NCBI GenBank assembly: GCA_944320965.1
Contig: CALUJO010000002.1
Coordinates: 78,273-142,272, forward strand
DNA from: an uncultured Bacteroidaceae bacterium
GTDB lineage: Bacteria; Bacteroidota; Bacteroidia; Bacteroidales; Bacteroidaceae
Direction: 5' to 3'
DNA length: 64,000 bases
Position 1 is the first letter of the stretch. Each line of letters begins with the position of its first letter. The position numbers and the translations under genes were made by a program. This document shows, piece by piece, positions 43,336-51,726 of the stretch. The notes beneath the pieces are model-generated. The model saw only the letters and a program-made list of their open reading frames with translations, ran no database searches and was not told the DNA's origin.

Positions 43336-44466
43336 ATGAAAAAAATCTTTTTTTATGTGTTATTGTTTATTTCTTTCGGCATTATAAGCTGTAACGAGAA
43401 AGAAACAATAGAAATGTTTGGAAAAGTATATGGTACTGTATCTGATTTGGATTCAGGCGAACCTATACGTGGTGTCTCTGTAACGTTATCTCCATCTAAT
43501 CTTACAACTGTTACCGGTTCTGATGGTCACTATGAATTCATTGATATTGAACCCGGACAATACAAGATTCATTGTCAAGCTTCAGGCTATTCATCTAATT
43601 CTAAATCCGTTGTTATCACAGCCGGTGCTTCTTCAACGGCAGATATAATGATGCAACCGGAGCAGGTAATTACAGGCGTTCAACTTTCAACAAATACATT
43701 GAACTTCGGCAAACAGTATTCTGAACTCACACTTACAATTACAAATGTTGGAACTTCAGGAAGTATTGACTGGTCAATTACTGGAATTACAGAAGCCTGG
43801 CTGAATGCTACACCAAGCTCAGGACGTATAAATATGGGTAACTCAGCAGTTGTAAAAGTAAGAATAGACCGTAACGCTATTACACAGGATAAAACAACAT
43901 TCATAACTCTCACCGCAGCAGGAAATTCTCAGACAATAAGAGTTAGTGTAGAAGCAACATCAGAAGATTCAGGTAATACTGGTGGAGACAATGAAGGTGA
44001 TACTGGAGGAGGAGATGTTACTAATGAAGACTACAGTTCTGCAAATGTAGAATCAGGCGATAATCGTATTATTGCAAATATAGAAAGTTGCCGCAGAAGT
44101 GGTTCTACTGTTACTTTCACTTATACTCTGCGCAATGACGGTTTGGGTAGTGTAAATGATTTTAGAATATATACAACAAACAGCAACAGTCTTATAAACG
44201 GAGGATACAGGACAGTTATCACAGATGAAAATTACAATAATTACGTAGAATCCAATTATACATTCAATGGTCAAAGCTCTTCCCAAAGTTATGTTTTAAC
44301 ATCAACTTTTCCGGAAAGAGTAAATTGTAAAGGAACCATTGTTGTAAAGAACTTTGACCGTTCTTCAGAAAAACTTACTGTTATACTCGGCGTTTGGCCT
44401 TATGATATATGGCCTGATGCTCTTGCTGACCCGAGAATATATTTTGAAAACGTTCCTGTCTATTAA
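43336..44466 (+). CDS. Surface lipoprotein: regulatory-like plus BACON-like domain and novel C-terminal domain
   Basis: A 376-residue lipoprotein (lipid Cys19). Domains: carboxypeptidase-regulatory-like (about 32-110), BACON-like (about 113-210, GVQLSTNTLNFGKQYSEL), a Gly/Asp/Glu-rich linker (about 212-235), and a C-terminal beta domain (about 240-376, with SCRRSGSTVTFTYTLRNDG) of a type I do not recognise. It is downstream of the broken copy and is the fifth paralog. The DNA before it (43213-43335) is AT-rich and no exact TAnnTTTG box is seen. Confidence 0.72.
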   Translation: MKKIFFYVLLFISFGIISCNEKETIEMFGKVYGTVSDLDSGEPIRGVSVTLSPSNLTTVTGSDGHYEFIDIEPGQYKIHCQASGYSSNSKSVVITAGASSTADIMMQPEQVITGVQLSTNTLNFGKQYSELTLTITNVGTSGSIDWSITGITEAWLNATPSSGRINMGNSAVVKVRIDRNAITQDKTTFITLTAAGNSQTIRVSVEATSEDSGNTGGDNEGDTGGGDVTNEDYSSANVESGDNRIIANIESCRRSGSTVTFTYTLRNDGLGSVNDFRIYTTNSNSLINGGYRTVITDENYNNYVESNYTFNGQSSSQSYVLTSTFPERVNCKGTIVVKNFDRSSEKLTVILGVWPYDIWPDALADPRIYFENVPVY

Positions 44467-44538
44467 TCCGAACTCAAAATAACATAAGGATATAAATTTA
44501 CCAACATTTATTTATTAACATTTTAAATTAAAAGTTTT

Positions 44539-45003
44539 ATGAAAAAATTATTTTATTTAGTAGTTGTTGCAATTTCTATTTTTGCATTAAATTCTTGTGA
44601 AAAGGAAGAAGACACTAACAATCCTTCCAATGATCCTACGTATGAATATTACAAACCCCTAATAGGTGAATGGTCTGCTTATCAATATTATGGAACAGCA
44701 ACAGATGAATATGGAGTGGAAAAATCTTTTGACTACTCTGATATGTTAACAAACAAGGATATCACAATTTCTTTTACTTTCTCTGAAGATATGATTATGA
44801 ATCAGAAATATTCCGATACAGAAGGAGGAAATATAAATAATAAAGGTAATGTTGTATTTGATATCAATACCCCAAATTACTTTACAGTAAACTATACAAA
44901 TGGAAAACAATTTTTCGAGATTGTTTCCGTATCATCCGACAAACTTCATCTAAAAGTTGATGAAGGCAGTTCTATATCAAATTATGTCTGCAAAAAGAAA
45001 TAA
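44539..45003 (+). CDS. Small lipocalin-like lipoprotein
   Basis: A 154-residue lipoprotein (lipid Cys20, then EKEEDTN, a Lys-acidic-acidic surface export signal). The mature protein has the size and alternating pattern of small lipocalin-like domains of Bacteroidales, with LIGEWSAYQYY near the start and a YVCKKK end. Function unknown. It ends a run of lipoprotein genes and is followed by a terminator. Confidence 0.7.
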   Translation: MKKLFYLVVVAISIFALNSCEKEEDTNNPSNDPTYEYYKPLIGEWSAYQYYGTATDEYGVEKSFDYSDMLTNKDITISFTFSEDMIMNQKYSDTEGGNINNKGNVVFDINTPNYFTVNYTNGKQFFEIVSVSSDKLHLKVDEGSSISNYVCKKK

Positions 45004-45100
45004 ATACAAAAAGATATTTCATTTGACATAAAATTGCTATTAGTTGGGATAAAAAGTTATGCTTTAACTAAGTCTCAAAACATACGCCCATAAACAGGCA

Positions 45101-45139
45101 AAAATGTAGAAGGTTTTCATAAAAAGCCTTCTGCATTTT
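45101..45139 (+). terminator. Terminator after the lipocalin-like gene
   Basis: Imperfect stem AAAATGTAGAAGGTTTT with AAAAAGCCTTCTGCATTTT. It resembles the terminator at 48584-48626, as does the 50 bp before it. Confidence 0.75.
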
Positions 45140-45148
45140 CATTAAATA

Positions 45149-45170
45149 CTTACAATATTTCTATTGTAAG
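45149..45170. repeat. Perfect inverted repeat upstream of the WG-repeat gene
   Basis: CTTACAATA, loop TTTC, TATTGTAAG: nine perfect pairs. It lies 38 bp before the WG-repeat lipoprotein start and could be an operator or a leader hairpin; no T-run follows, so it is not a plain terminator. Confidence 0.5.
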
Positions 45171-45207
45171 CATTAATAGCAGCAATAATTTTAAACTAAT
45201 TCATGTT

Positions 45208-46896
45208 ATGAGAACGAATAACTTAGTAAAACTTCTACTTATGGCATCCATAATAGGATTTATATATTCTTGCGGTGCCAAATCAAACAAAGACGGTCTA
45301 AGTACAGATGACTTGCGTTACTTGCCGATGCAAATTGTTGATAATCATTATGAGGAAGATTATCCATACGAAGAAGAATATTACACCTATGTCGACACAA
45401 AAACAGGAGAAGAAAACGGACATTATGAATATGCAACATTATTCCGTGATGGTTATGCTTTGGTTGCAGACACAGCAGGATTATTTTTCATAGACCATTC
45501 ATATAATAAAGTTTGCGGTCCTTATGCAGACGCTACCATTTTTAATGAAGGAATCGCATGGGCTACTACCGAAGGGAAACCGCTTACAGCAATAAACAAG
45601 AAAGGAAAAATTCTATTTGAATTTCCTGAAGCAGAACAAGCAAACATTTTCAATGAAGGCGTTTCTATATTCAAGAGTTCCGAAAACGGATTATGGGGAG
45701 TTGTTAATAAAAAAGGTGAAATCATAGTAGAACCTACTTATAATAAGACCTTGGGATTATATATAAACGGATTATTAGCGGTCTACTCTCAAGAAAGCGG
45801 CGCATGGGGATTCATCAATAAGAAAGGAGAATTGGTCATTCCATTCCAATTTGATGAACTGGTCCAAGACAACGGATTGGTTTTAAAATCAAATTTGTGG
45901 CAAGCTTTTTTAGAAGGACGAATACCTGTCAAAAAAGGAAGAAAATGGGGAATTATAAATACCAAAGGCAATTATATCATCAATCCACAGTTTGACGATA
46001 TAGTACTTGATGGTGATAATTATCTGTTCTGCAAAGATGACAAGTATGGTTGGTGTGATAAAGACGGCAAATATATCATCAATCCTCAATATGACGATGC
46101 ACGTCCATTTAATGGTAGCGATTTGGGCAGTGTCTATGACAGAGAAAACAGCGATTATAAAAAGTACGGATATATCAATAAAAAAGGAGAGATGGTTATT
46201 CCTGCACAATTTGATAAAGTTGCAACACCATTTTGGACAAATGATCTGGCAATGGCAGCACTGGATCGTGATATGGGATTAATCGACAAGAAAGGACACT
46301 GGGTTGTCAATCCGCAGTTTAGATCAATTATGCCTTATGGAAATATGTATATTGTGCAGGATAACTCTCATAACTGGGGGGTGATTGATGCAAACGGCAA
46401 ATATGTTGTAAATCCAAAATACCAAAGAGTTGCTGAAGATGCATCAGTAAACTTTGTTGGAATGTCGGTTCACGATATGGCAAAAAGCGATTATATGGAT
46501 ATAAATCCGATTGTTGACAAACTTGTTAAGTCAGCCAATGACATGCAGACTCTTAGTGTTGGCGAGTTATGCGAAAGGTTCAGTCTAATCAGCTCTAATC
46601 TGCCCAAAAGCAACAAAAAGCAACAGCTATATTCAGATGATACAGACAGGCACATGACAGTAAAACTGAGCACTACAACTGACCATATATGGCAAAAGAC
46701 ATCAGATGGCTGGTGGGGCTATAATTATACTATCAAGGATGATGCTGTAATTAATAATTATTATTTTGATGTGGAATTCTATGATAATGCGGCTAAACAT
46801 ATTGAGGAAATATCAAATGCAATTTTACAAAAACTTCCTTCTGCTCAGATAGAGCAAAAACGTAAAGGAATAACATTGCACATAACAACAAAATAA
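45208..46896 (+). CDS. WG-repeat lipoprotein
   Basis: A 562-residue lipoprotein (lipid Cys22). Residues about 80-410 carry seven or eight WG-type beta repeats of some 40 residues: GLWGVVNKKGEIIVEP, GAWGFINKKGELVIP, RKWGIINTKGNYIINP, YGWCDKDGKYIINP, KYGYINKKGEMVIP, MGLIDKKGHWVVNP and HNWGVIDANGKYVVNP. The C-terminal 150 residues are different and unassigned. WG repeats usually mediate protein or glycan binding. It is 3 bp upstream of the Sel1-repeat gene, so the two are an operon. A predicted surface binding protein; ligand unknown. Confidence 0.82.
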   Translation: MRTNNLVKLLLMASIIGFIYSCGAKSNKDGLSTDDLRYLPMQIVDNHYEEDYPYEEEYYTYVDTKTGEENGHYEYATLFRDGYALVADTAGLFFIDHSYNKVCGPYADATIFNEGIAWATTEGKPLTAINKKGKILFEFPEAEQANIFNEGVSIFKSSENGLWGVVNKKGEIIVEPTYNKTLGLYINGLLAVYSQESGAWGFINKKGELVIPFQFDELVQDNGLVLKSNLWQAFLEGRIPVKKGRKWGIINTKGNYIINPQFDDIVLDGDNYLFCKDDKYGWCDKDGKYIINPQYDDARPFNGSDLGSVYDRENSDYKKYGYINKKGEMVIPAQFDKVATPFWTNDLAMAALDRDMGLIDKKGHWVVNPQFRSIMPYGNMYIVQDNSHNWGVIDANGKYVVNPKYQRVAEDASVNFVGMSVHDMAKSDYMDINPIVDKLVKSANDMQTLSVGELCERFSLISSNLPKSNKKQQLYSDDTDRHMTVKLSTTTDHIWQKTSDGWWGYNYTIKDDAVINNYYFDVEFYDNAAKHIEEISNAILQKLPSAQIEQKRKGITLHITTK

Positions 46897-46899
46897 GTC

Positions 46900-48501
46900 A
46901 TGAGAAAAGTCATCTTTAGTCTTATATTTATTTTGTCTGCTCACATTCTGTGGGCAGACAATTTAACAAAAGGAAAAGAATATTATGAATGGAGAGCTTA
47001 CTCCAAAGCTCTTCCATACCTGCAATCTGCAGCAAAAGAAGGTTATGGCGAAGCTTGTTATCTGCTTGGCAACATGTACATGTCTGGGCTTGGTGTTACT
47101 AAAAACTATGAAATCGCAATGCGTATGTATCACCGTGGACTTGAATTTGGTTACTTATCCGGTGATGCAGAAATCGGATATATGTATAATCTAGGGTTGG
47201 GAGTACAAAAAAATATACATAAAGCGGTTTCCTATTACAAGAAAAGTGCACATAAGGGGATTGCAGATGGCAAACTGCTTTTGGGAATCTGTTACTGGCA
47301 TGGAAATGGAATAACACAAAACAAAGATTCGGCTTTTATATTTATACGAGAAGCTATTGACTCCGTAAAAGAACTTACTTTCGATATGTATTACGGGTAT
47401 CATATCCTGGGGCAATGCTATGAGAACGGTTATGGGACGAATGTCAATATTAAAAAAGCAATAGAATGCTATACAAAAAATTATAAATACAATTATCGAG
47501 ATGAATATAATGACCTGTATAAAGCAGCACTCCTTATGCATTATAATAAGATGAATAGCGTTGAATTTGATGATAGGTCATATCTTTCAATTGCCATAGA
47601 ACTCGGTTGTTCAGATCCTGAAGTTCTATATTTATCATATATTTGGCTTAAATGCAAAAATTGCGATGATTTGCGTTTTAGTCTCTTAAAACAAGCGGCT
47701 GATACAGGCTACGGTCCTGCACTTCGCACTATATCAAAATATTACACAGAGGGGATTGGCACATCCATTAATTACATAAAAGCCAAGGAATGTTCAGAAA
47801 AAGCTGATAAATGGTTTGCGGTTAATAAATCAAAATATATTGATTTGGAGCGTGTTGATAATGACGTTGATTATCGCCATTCAATAGGAATTTATTTTGC
47901 CGGTGATTCATATACATGCAATGACAGTTTATATAAGGCTGAGGCTGTTAATGCCGAAGGCAAGCCAGTGACAGTAAAAAATATTACAAGAACAAGAATA
48001 CAAGACAGTATTCGTCTGGCAGAACATAAAAAAGTAGTGGCAGAGAAAAAACATATAGAAAACGATGTCGTTTATAGAAATTCAAAAGGGATATACCATT
48101 TTGGAGATTTATGGCATGACAAAAAAGGAACTTATTATATCGTACTGTCAATTGATCCGAATGGAGAACCTAAAGAGTTAATGCTCATAAAACCTAAAAG
48201 CATCAGCTTCAAGGAATACCAACAAGGAATGCAGAAAAATGTACTATCTCCAAGCGATTTAGAAAAGGTTTATAAAAAGTTTGATGCAATCAACGCAACT
48301 CTTGCAGAACACGGTCTTCCTGCTCTTGCAAAATATAAATATACCACTAATTATACGACTGGCAGTGTTGTCTGGCAACAAACATTTAGCTTATCTGGAG
48401 TTGGAAGTTATGTTGAGAAAAAAAATCTTGCGGGTAAAAACATAACAGTTATGCTAAAGTATACATTAACAGAACTTCGTTCTTTAGGGCTTGCTGACTA
48501 A
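46900..48501 (+). CDS. Sel1-repeat protein, exported
   Basis: A 533-residue protein with a signal peptide (SAHILWAD). The N-terminal 300 residues are Sel1-type alpha repeats: GEACYLLGNMYMSGLGV, GDAEIGYMYNLGLGV, GKLLLGICYWHGNGI and YHILGQCYENGYGT, with degenerate copies following. The C-terminal part (about 310-533) is unassigned and contains two similar segments, VDYRHSIGIYFAGDSY and VVYRNSKGIYHFGDLW. It is in operon with the WG-repeat lipoprotein, 3 bp apart. Sel1 repeats scaffold protein complexes, so a binding pair in the envelope is plausible but not shown. Confidence 0.8.
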   Translation: MRKVIFSLIFILSAHILWADNLTKGKEYYEWRAYSKALPYLQSAAKEGYGEACYLLGNMYMSGLGVTKNYEIAMRMYHRGLEFGYLSGDAEIGYMYNLGLGVQKNIHKAVSYYKKSAHKGIADGKLLLGICYWHGNGITQNKDSAFIFIREAIDSVKELTFDMYYGYHILGQCYENGYGTNVNIKKAIECYTKNYKYNYRDEYNDLYKAALLMHYNKMNSVEFDDRSYLSIAIELGCSDPEVLYLSYIWLKCKNCDDLRFSLLKQAADTGYGPALRTISKYYTEGIGTSINYIKAKECSEKADKWFAVNKSKYIDLERVDNDVDYRHSIGIYFAGDSYTCNDSLYKAEAVNAEGKPVTVKNITRTRIQDSIRLAEHKKVVAEKKHIENDVVYRNSKGIYHFGDLWHDKKGTYYIVLSIDPNGEPKELMLIKPKSISFKEYQQGMQKNVLSPSDLEKVYKKFDAINATLAEHGLPALAKYKYTTNYTTGSVVWQQTFSLSGVGSYVEKKNLAGKNITVMLKYTLTELRSLGLAD

Positions 48502-48583
48502 AACCAAATACTTCTTATTCTCTTACGGTATAACCATAGTCACGGCTTTATCAATAGTCTAAAGAATACGCATATAAATCAAC

Positions 48584-48626
48584 AAAAAAGTAGAAGGTTT
48601 TGGATGAAAACCTTCTACTTTTTTTG
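48584..48626 (+). terminator. Terminator after the Sel1-repeat gene
   Basis: AAAAAAGTAGAAGGTTTT pairs with AAAACCTTCTACTTTTTT and continues in a T-run. Sister of the terminator at 45101-45139. Confidence 0.85.
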
Positions 48627-48657
48627 TAAATACCTTCTATATTTTTACCGGAAATAT

Positions 48658-49590
48658 TCAATGTTTTTGCACTGAAGAGGATAATGCGCTGAGTACCTTG
48701 GAAGATATCTTTCCGATAACCCTCTCTGTTTCCAATTCAGACATTCCCGAATCCTTTACAAATACAGCTATGGTGTAAAACTTATTACCATCAGGGGAAA
48801 GAACAAAACCTATATCATTGGTAGCCATTATCCTGCCGTCCTTTATATATCCGCTGCCTGTCTTGTGACCAAGACGGTATTCTGAATCCTTGAATGCCGA
48901 TGCAAGACGGTTTACTCCGGTAGTGCATCCAAGCATCAACTGACTGATAAAGCTCATTCCCGGTTCTCCAATGACAGAACCATCAGCAAATTTGTCAAGG
49001 AGCAAGGCGGCTGCATAAGGACTTGTCCAGTTTTCAAAACTCAGTTCATTGTCATGATACATTTGGGCCTCATTATAACGGATACTCACATCTGCAATAC
49101 CGAATGATTTTATGAAATGTTCAACCTCCTCGGGAGAAACAAAACGGTTAAACAATACATCACATGCTAGATTATCACTCTGCACCATGGCATATTCAAT
49201 AATCTTACGCACAGGCAGGTCAACATTTCCATCGGGGAACTCCTGTTTCATCGGGCTCCATGTATCAATTTCCAAATCGGAAGGATAAACATGAATGCAA
49301 CTGTCAAGCGAAATACCGTTTTCCTGCATATAATCACAAACGGCAAGTGCCTGATGAAACTTGAAAACACTCATCATAGGATATCTGATGTCATTGTTTA
49401 CAGTCATTGTATCACCGCCCGATGTTATGACGGCAATACCAACCGTCGCATCCAAACTGTCAACATAACTGTAAAGTTCACTCCTCAGATTATCCATAAC
49501 AATATTTTCACTACTGTCTTTTGTTCCGCTGCATGCAACAGAAAAAAGTACAGACGAGAAAATAACAGTCTTACATATCAGCTTTTTCAT
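48658..49590 (-). CDS. Class A beta-lactamase, Bacteroides-type subclass, lipoprotein
   Basis: Serine beta-lactamase of 310 residues. Active-site motifs are complete: S-V-F-K (Ser74, Lys77), S-D-N (Ser138-Asn140), a probable general base Glu174 in YNEAQM and K-T-G (Lys243-Gly245). The omega-loop lacks the ExxLN form of subclass A1 enzymes and the length is larger, fitting the A2 subclass of Bacteroidetes (CepA/CblA/CfxA relatives). The signal ends SVACSG, so lipid Cys20 is possible. It is a chromosomal gene with no nearby mobile element. The upstream 49591-49657 gap has no exact promoter match. The substrate range cannot be read from motifs. Confidence 0.9.
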   Translation of the reverse strand: MKKLICKTVIFSSVLFSVACSGTKDSSENIVMDNLRSELYSYVDSLDATVGIAVITSGGDTMTVNNDIRYPMMSVFKFHQALAVCDYMQENGISLDSCIHVYPSDLEIDTWSPMKQEFPDGNVDLPVRKIIEYAMVQSDNLACDVLFNRFVSPEEVEHFIKSFGIADVSIRYNEAQMYHDNELSFENWTSPYAAALLLDKFADGSVIGEPGMSFISQLMLGCTTGVNRLASAFKDSEYRLGHKTGSGYIKDGRIMATNDIGFVLSPDGNKFYTIAVFVKDSGMSELETERVIGKISSKVLSALSSSVQKH

Positions 49591-49657
49591 CTTACAAACT
49601 CAAAATAATCAAACAAAATATTTATATGAAAATAGACTTATATACGTATAAGGGAAT

Positions 49658-50095
49658 TTATCCGATAAGGCTGCATCCTGAACAAAGACGGTCCATAGCT
49701 CTCTGGACCTTATTGATTTCAGCCTCATCTCCACGGCGTACAGTCTGCACTAGGCAACCGATGTAGGCATGGAACAGCAGCCAGTACAATACGGTTTCCG
49801 AAAGCTGTACGGACAAATCAGCCTTTGCCACTTCACCGATGGCACGGTTCATAAAACGGAATACGGCAAACTCCTGAGTAAAATGCACGGGCTGTCTCTC
49901 GTATCTTTCGGTCAAAACATCCAATTCTTCCTTTACAAAAGCACTATACTCCTGAAAATCTCTGTCCGACATTGAAAACTGATGCAAACGCTGGCAGATT
50001 TCATCAAACAAAAGTCTTATCTGCACTGAAACTTCCGGACATGAATCGGCAGCAAGCTGAGCTGTAAGCATATCAGAAAACCTTTTCATAGGCAA
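49658..50095 (-). CDS. Hypothetical helical protein
   Basis: A 145-residue, mostly helical protein with no signal peptide or recognised motif. The N-terminus is MKRFSDMLTAQLAADS and the C-terminus ends CSGCSLIG. It overlaps the 3' end of the GNAT gene by 23 bp on the same strand, so it belongs to the regulator-transporter operon as its last gene. I do not recognise a family. Its position gives no clear clue beyond co-transcription. Confidence 0.6.
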   Translation of the reverse strand: MPMKRFSDMLTAQLAADSCPEVSVQIRLLFDEICQRLHQFSMSDRDFQEYSAFVKEELDVLTERYERQPVHFTQEFAVFRFMNRAIGEVAKADLSVQLSETVLYWLLFHAYIGCLVQTVRRGDEAEINKVQRAMDRLCSGCSLIG

Positions 50096-50585
50096 GTCTC
50101 TCCCCTCTTATGTAGCTGACTTTTCCGCAAAGGACAAAGCCAAGGCGTTTGAATATTGCAAGCATATAGGTATTATCGAAATTTGTATCAACACGGAAAC
50201 TGCTGCATCCATGCTGGCAGGCAAGCTGCCCGGCAAAATTAAAAAAGGACAATGCGCATCCCTGACGCTTGAACTTGTCGGCAACAGCAATACGATGAAT
50301 AACGACATAATTGTTATCTGCCGAAATCCATTTGCCGTCAATATCGTCATAAGCCGGTTCGGAATTGAAATCCACAACGGCATATCCGGCAATCTCACCT
50401 CCTATTGTCAGTACATAGCCGCATCCGGCAGCAATGTCATTCTCTATATGCTGCGGCAAAGGATAGTCATCTCCCCACTGGTTGCTGCCAAGCGACTTCA
50501 TCTGCCGCTTTGCCTGCAGCATTATTGACCATATGGCATCCATATCATCAACGGTCGCCTTACGGAATATTCGTTCTTTCTGCAT
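50073..50585 (-). CDS. GNAT family N-acetyltransferase
   Basis: A 170-residue GCN5-related acyltransferase using acetyl-CoA. It begins RKATVDDMDAIWSIMLQAK, has the acetyl-CoA beta4-alpha3 region VVIHRIAVADKFKRQG followed by an A/G-rich helix, and ends with a MLAIFKRLGFVLCGKVSY segment. The ATG at 50585 gives the typical start; the in-frame ATG at 50633 would add 16 residues inside the intergenic region. Substrate unknown. It is 16 bp after the second chromate-type transporter gene and probably co-transcribed with it. Confidence 0.85.
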   Translation of the reverse strand: MQKERIFRKATVDDMDAIWSIMLQAKRQMKSLGSNQWGDDYPLPQHIENDIAAGCGYVLTIGGEIAGYAVVDFNSEPAYDDIDGKWISADNNYVVIHRIAVADKFKRQGCALSFFNFAGQLACQHGCSSFRVDTNFDNTYMLAIFKRLGFVLCGKVSYIRGERLAYEKVF

Positions 50586-50601
50586 AATCCTTAAATCTTT
50601 T

Positions 50602-51180
50602 CTAATAAAGAATATATCCTGCAATACCTGCAAGCACTATCATAAGTATGGGATGCACCTTGAATCTGGAAACGGCAATGAACGAAACAAGGAATATAAT
50701 GATGCTTGCAATGAACATAAACCTGTCTGTATTGTAATTTCCGAAATTGTCTTCGGTCATAAGAATCAAAGCCGCAGATGCAACAAGTCCGACAACCGTA
50801 GGGCGCAGTCCCTTGAAAACAGACTCTACCACCGGGTTGTTCTTGTGTTTCAACAGGAACTTGCTCACTGTAAACATAAGGATAAACGAAGGCAGAACAA
50901 GTGCAAAAGTTGAAATGGCAGAACCAAGGACTCCAAGCCACTGGCTTCCTCCAGCATTTATTACAGACATATATCCCACGTATGTTGCAGTATTTATCCC
51001 GATAGGTCCGGGGGTCATCTGGCTGATAGCCACTATATCGGTAAATTCGTGCAGTTCAATCCATGCATAACGCCTTACAACTTCGCCCTGAATCATTGAC
51101 AGCATGGCATAGCCTCCGCCAAACCCGAACAGTCCGAGTTTGAAGAATGTATAGAACAGTTTCAAAAACAATGCAATCAT
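50602..51180 (-). CDS. chrA: Chromate transporter, second half-size subunit
   Basis: A 192-residue membrane protein with one CHR domain of six or so helices. The CHR signature appears as FGFGGGYAMLSMIQGEVV with MTPGPIGINTATYVG. Full-length ChrA (about 400 residues) has two CHR domains; here they are encoded by two overlapping genes (the ATG of this gene overlaps the stop of the preceding one by 4 bases). Such pairs export chromate or another oxyanion in exchange, though the natural ion in gut anaerobes is unknown. Confidence 0.88.
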   Translation of the reverse strand: MIALFLKLFYTFFKLGLFGFGGGYAMLSMIQGEVVRRYAWIELHEFTDIVAISQMTPGPIGINTATYVGYMSVINAGGSQWLGVLGSAISTFALVLPSFILMFTVSKFLLKHKNNPVVESVFKGLRPTVVGLVASAALILMTEDNFGNYNTDRFMFIASIIIFLVSFIAVSRFKVHPILMIVLAGIAGYILY

Positions 51181-51725
51181 TTCTTGTCCTCCTTTCTGTT
51201 AAGACGTCCGTATAGGTAACCTCCCAAGCCTCCGGCAATGATTATATAGACGGGTGAAACATGAACAAGCCATATCAACAACGTTGCTATAACGGGGATT
51301 ATGAATGTCTTTTTATTCAGTTTTGCCGACTTTGCCATCTGGAAACACGGAGCGGCAATAAGGGCAACAACCGCCGGACGGATTCCCTTGAACACCTTTA
51401 TCACCGTTTCATTATCTTTGAACGAGGTAAAGAACATGGCTATAAGCAGAATTATTATGAAAGAAGGCAATGCCGTTCCAAACGAAGTTGCAACCGCACC
51501 TTTCCATCCTTTAAGTCTGTAACCTACGAATATTGCCATATTTATGGCGAGAATACCTGGTACTGTCTGGGCTATTGCCAGCAAATCCACAAACTCTTCA
51601 TTGGTTATCCACTTCTTCCTCTCTACAAATTCCTTCTGAATAAGAGGGACCATCGCATAGCCGCCGCCTATTGTGAAAAGCCCTATCTTTGAAAAGATAT
51701 AGAGCAGTTCAAGATAATTCTTCAT
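51177..51725 (-). CDS. chrA: Chromate transporter, first half-size subunit
   Basis: A 182-residue CHR-domain membrane protein: FTIGGGYAMVPLIQKEFVE near residue 18, then QTVPGILAINMAIFVG. It pairs with the next, related gene to form a two-subunit ChrA. The end has basic residues (RLNRKEDKK). Its start codon lies 1 bp after the stop of the hybrid sensor-regulator gene, so it is translated in the same operon. The tight link to a hybrid two-component regulator is unusual for this transporter family. Confidence 0.88.
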   Translation of the reverse strand: MKNYLELLYIFSKIGLFTIGGGYAMVPLIQKEFVERKKWITNEEFVDLLAIAQTVPGILAINMAIFVGYRLKGWKGAVATSFGTALPSFIIILLIAMFFTSFKDNETVIKVFKGIRPAVVALIAAPCFQMAKSAKLNKKTFIIPVIATLLIWLVHVSPVYIIIAGGLGGYLYGRLNRKEDKK

Positions 51726-51726
51726 A

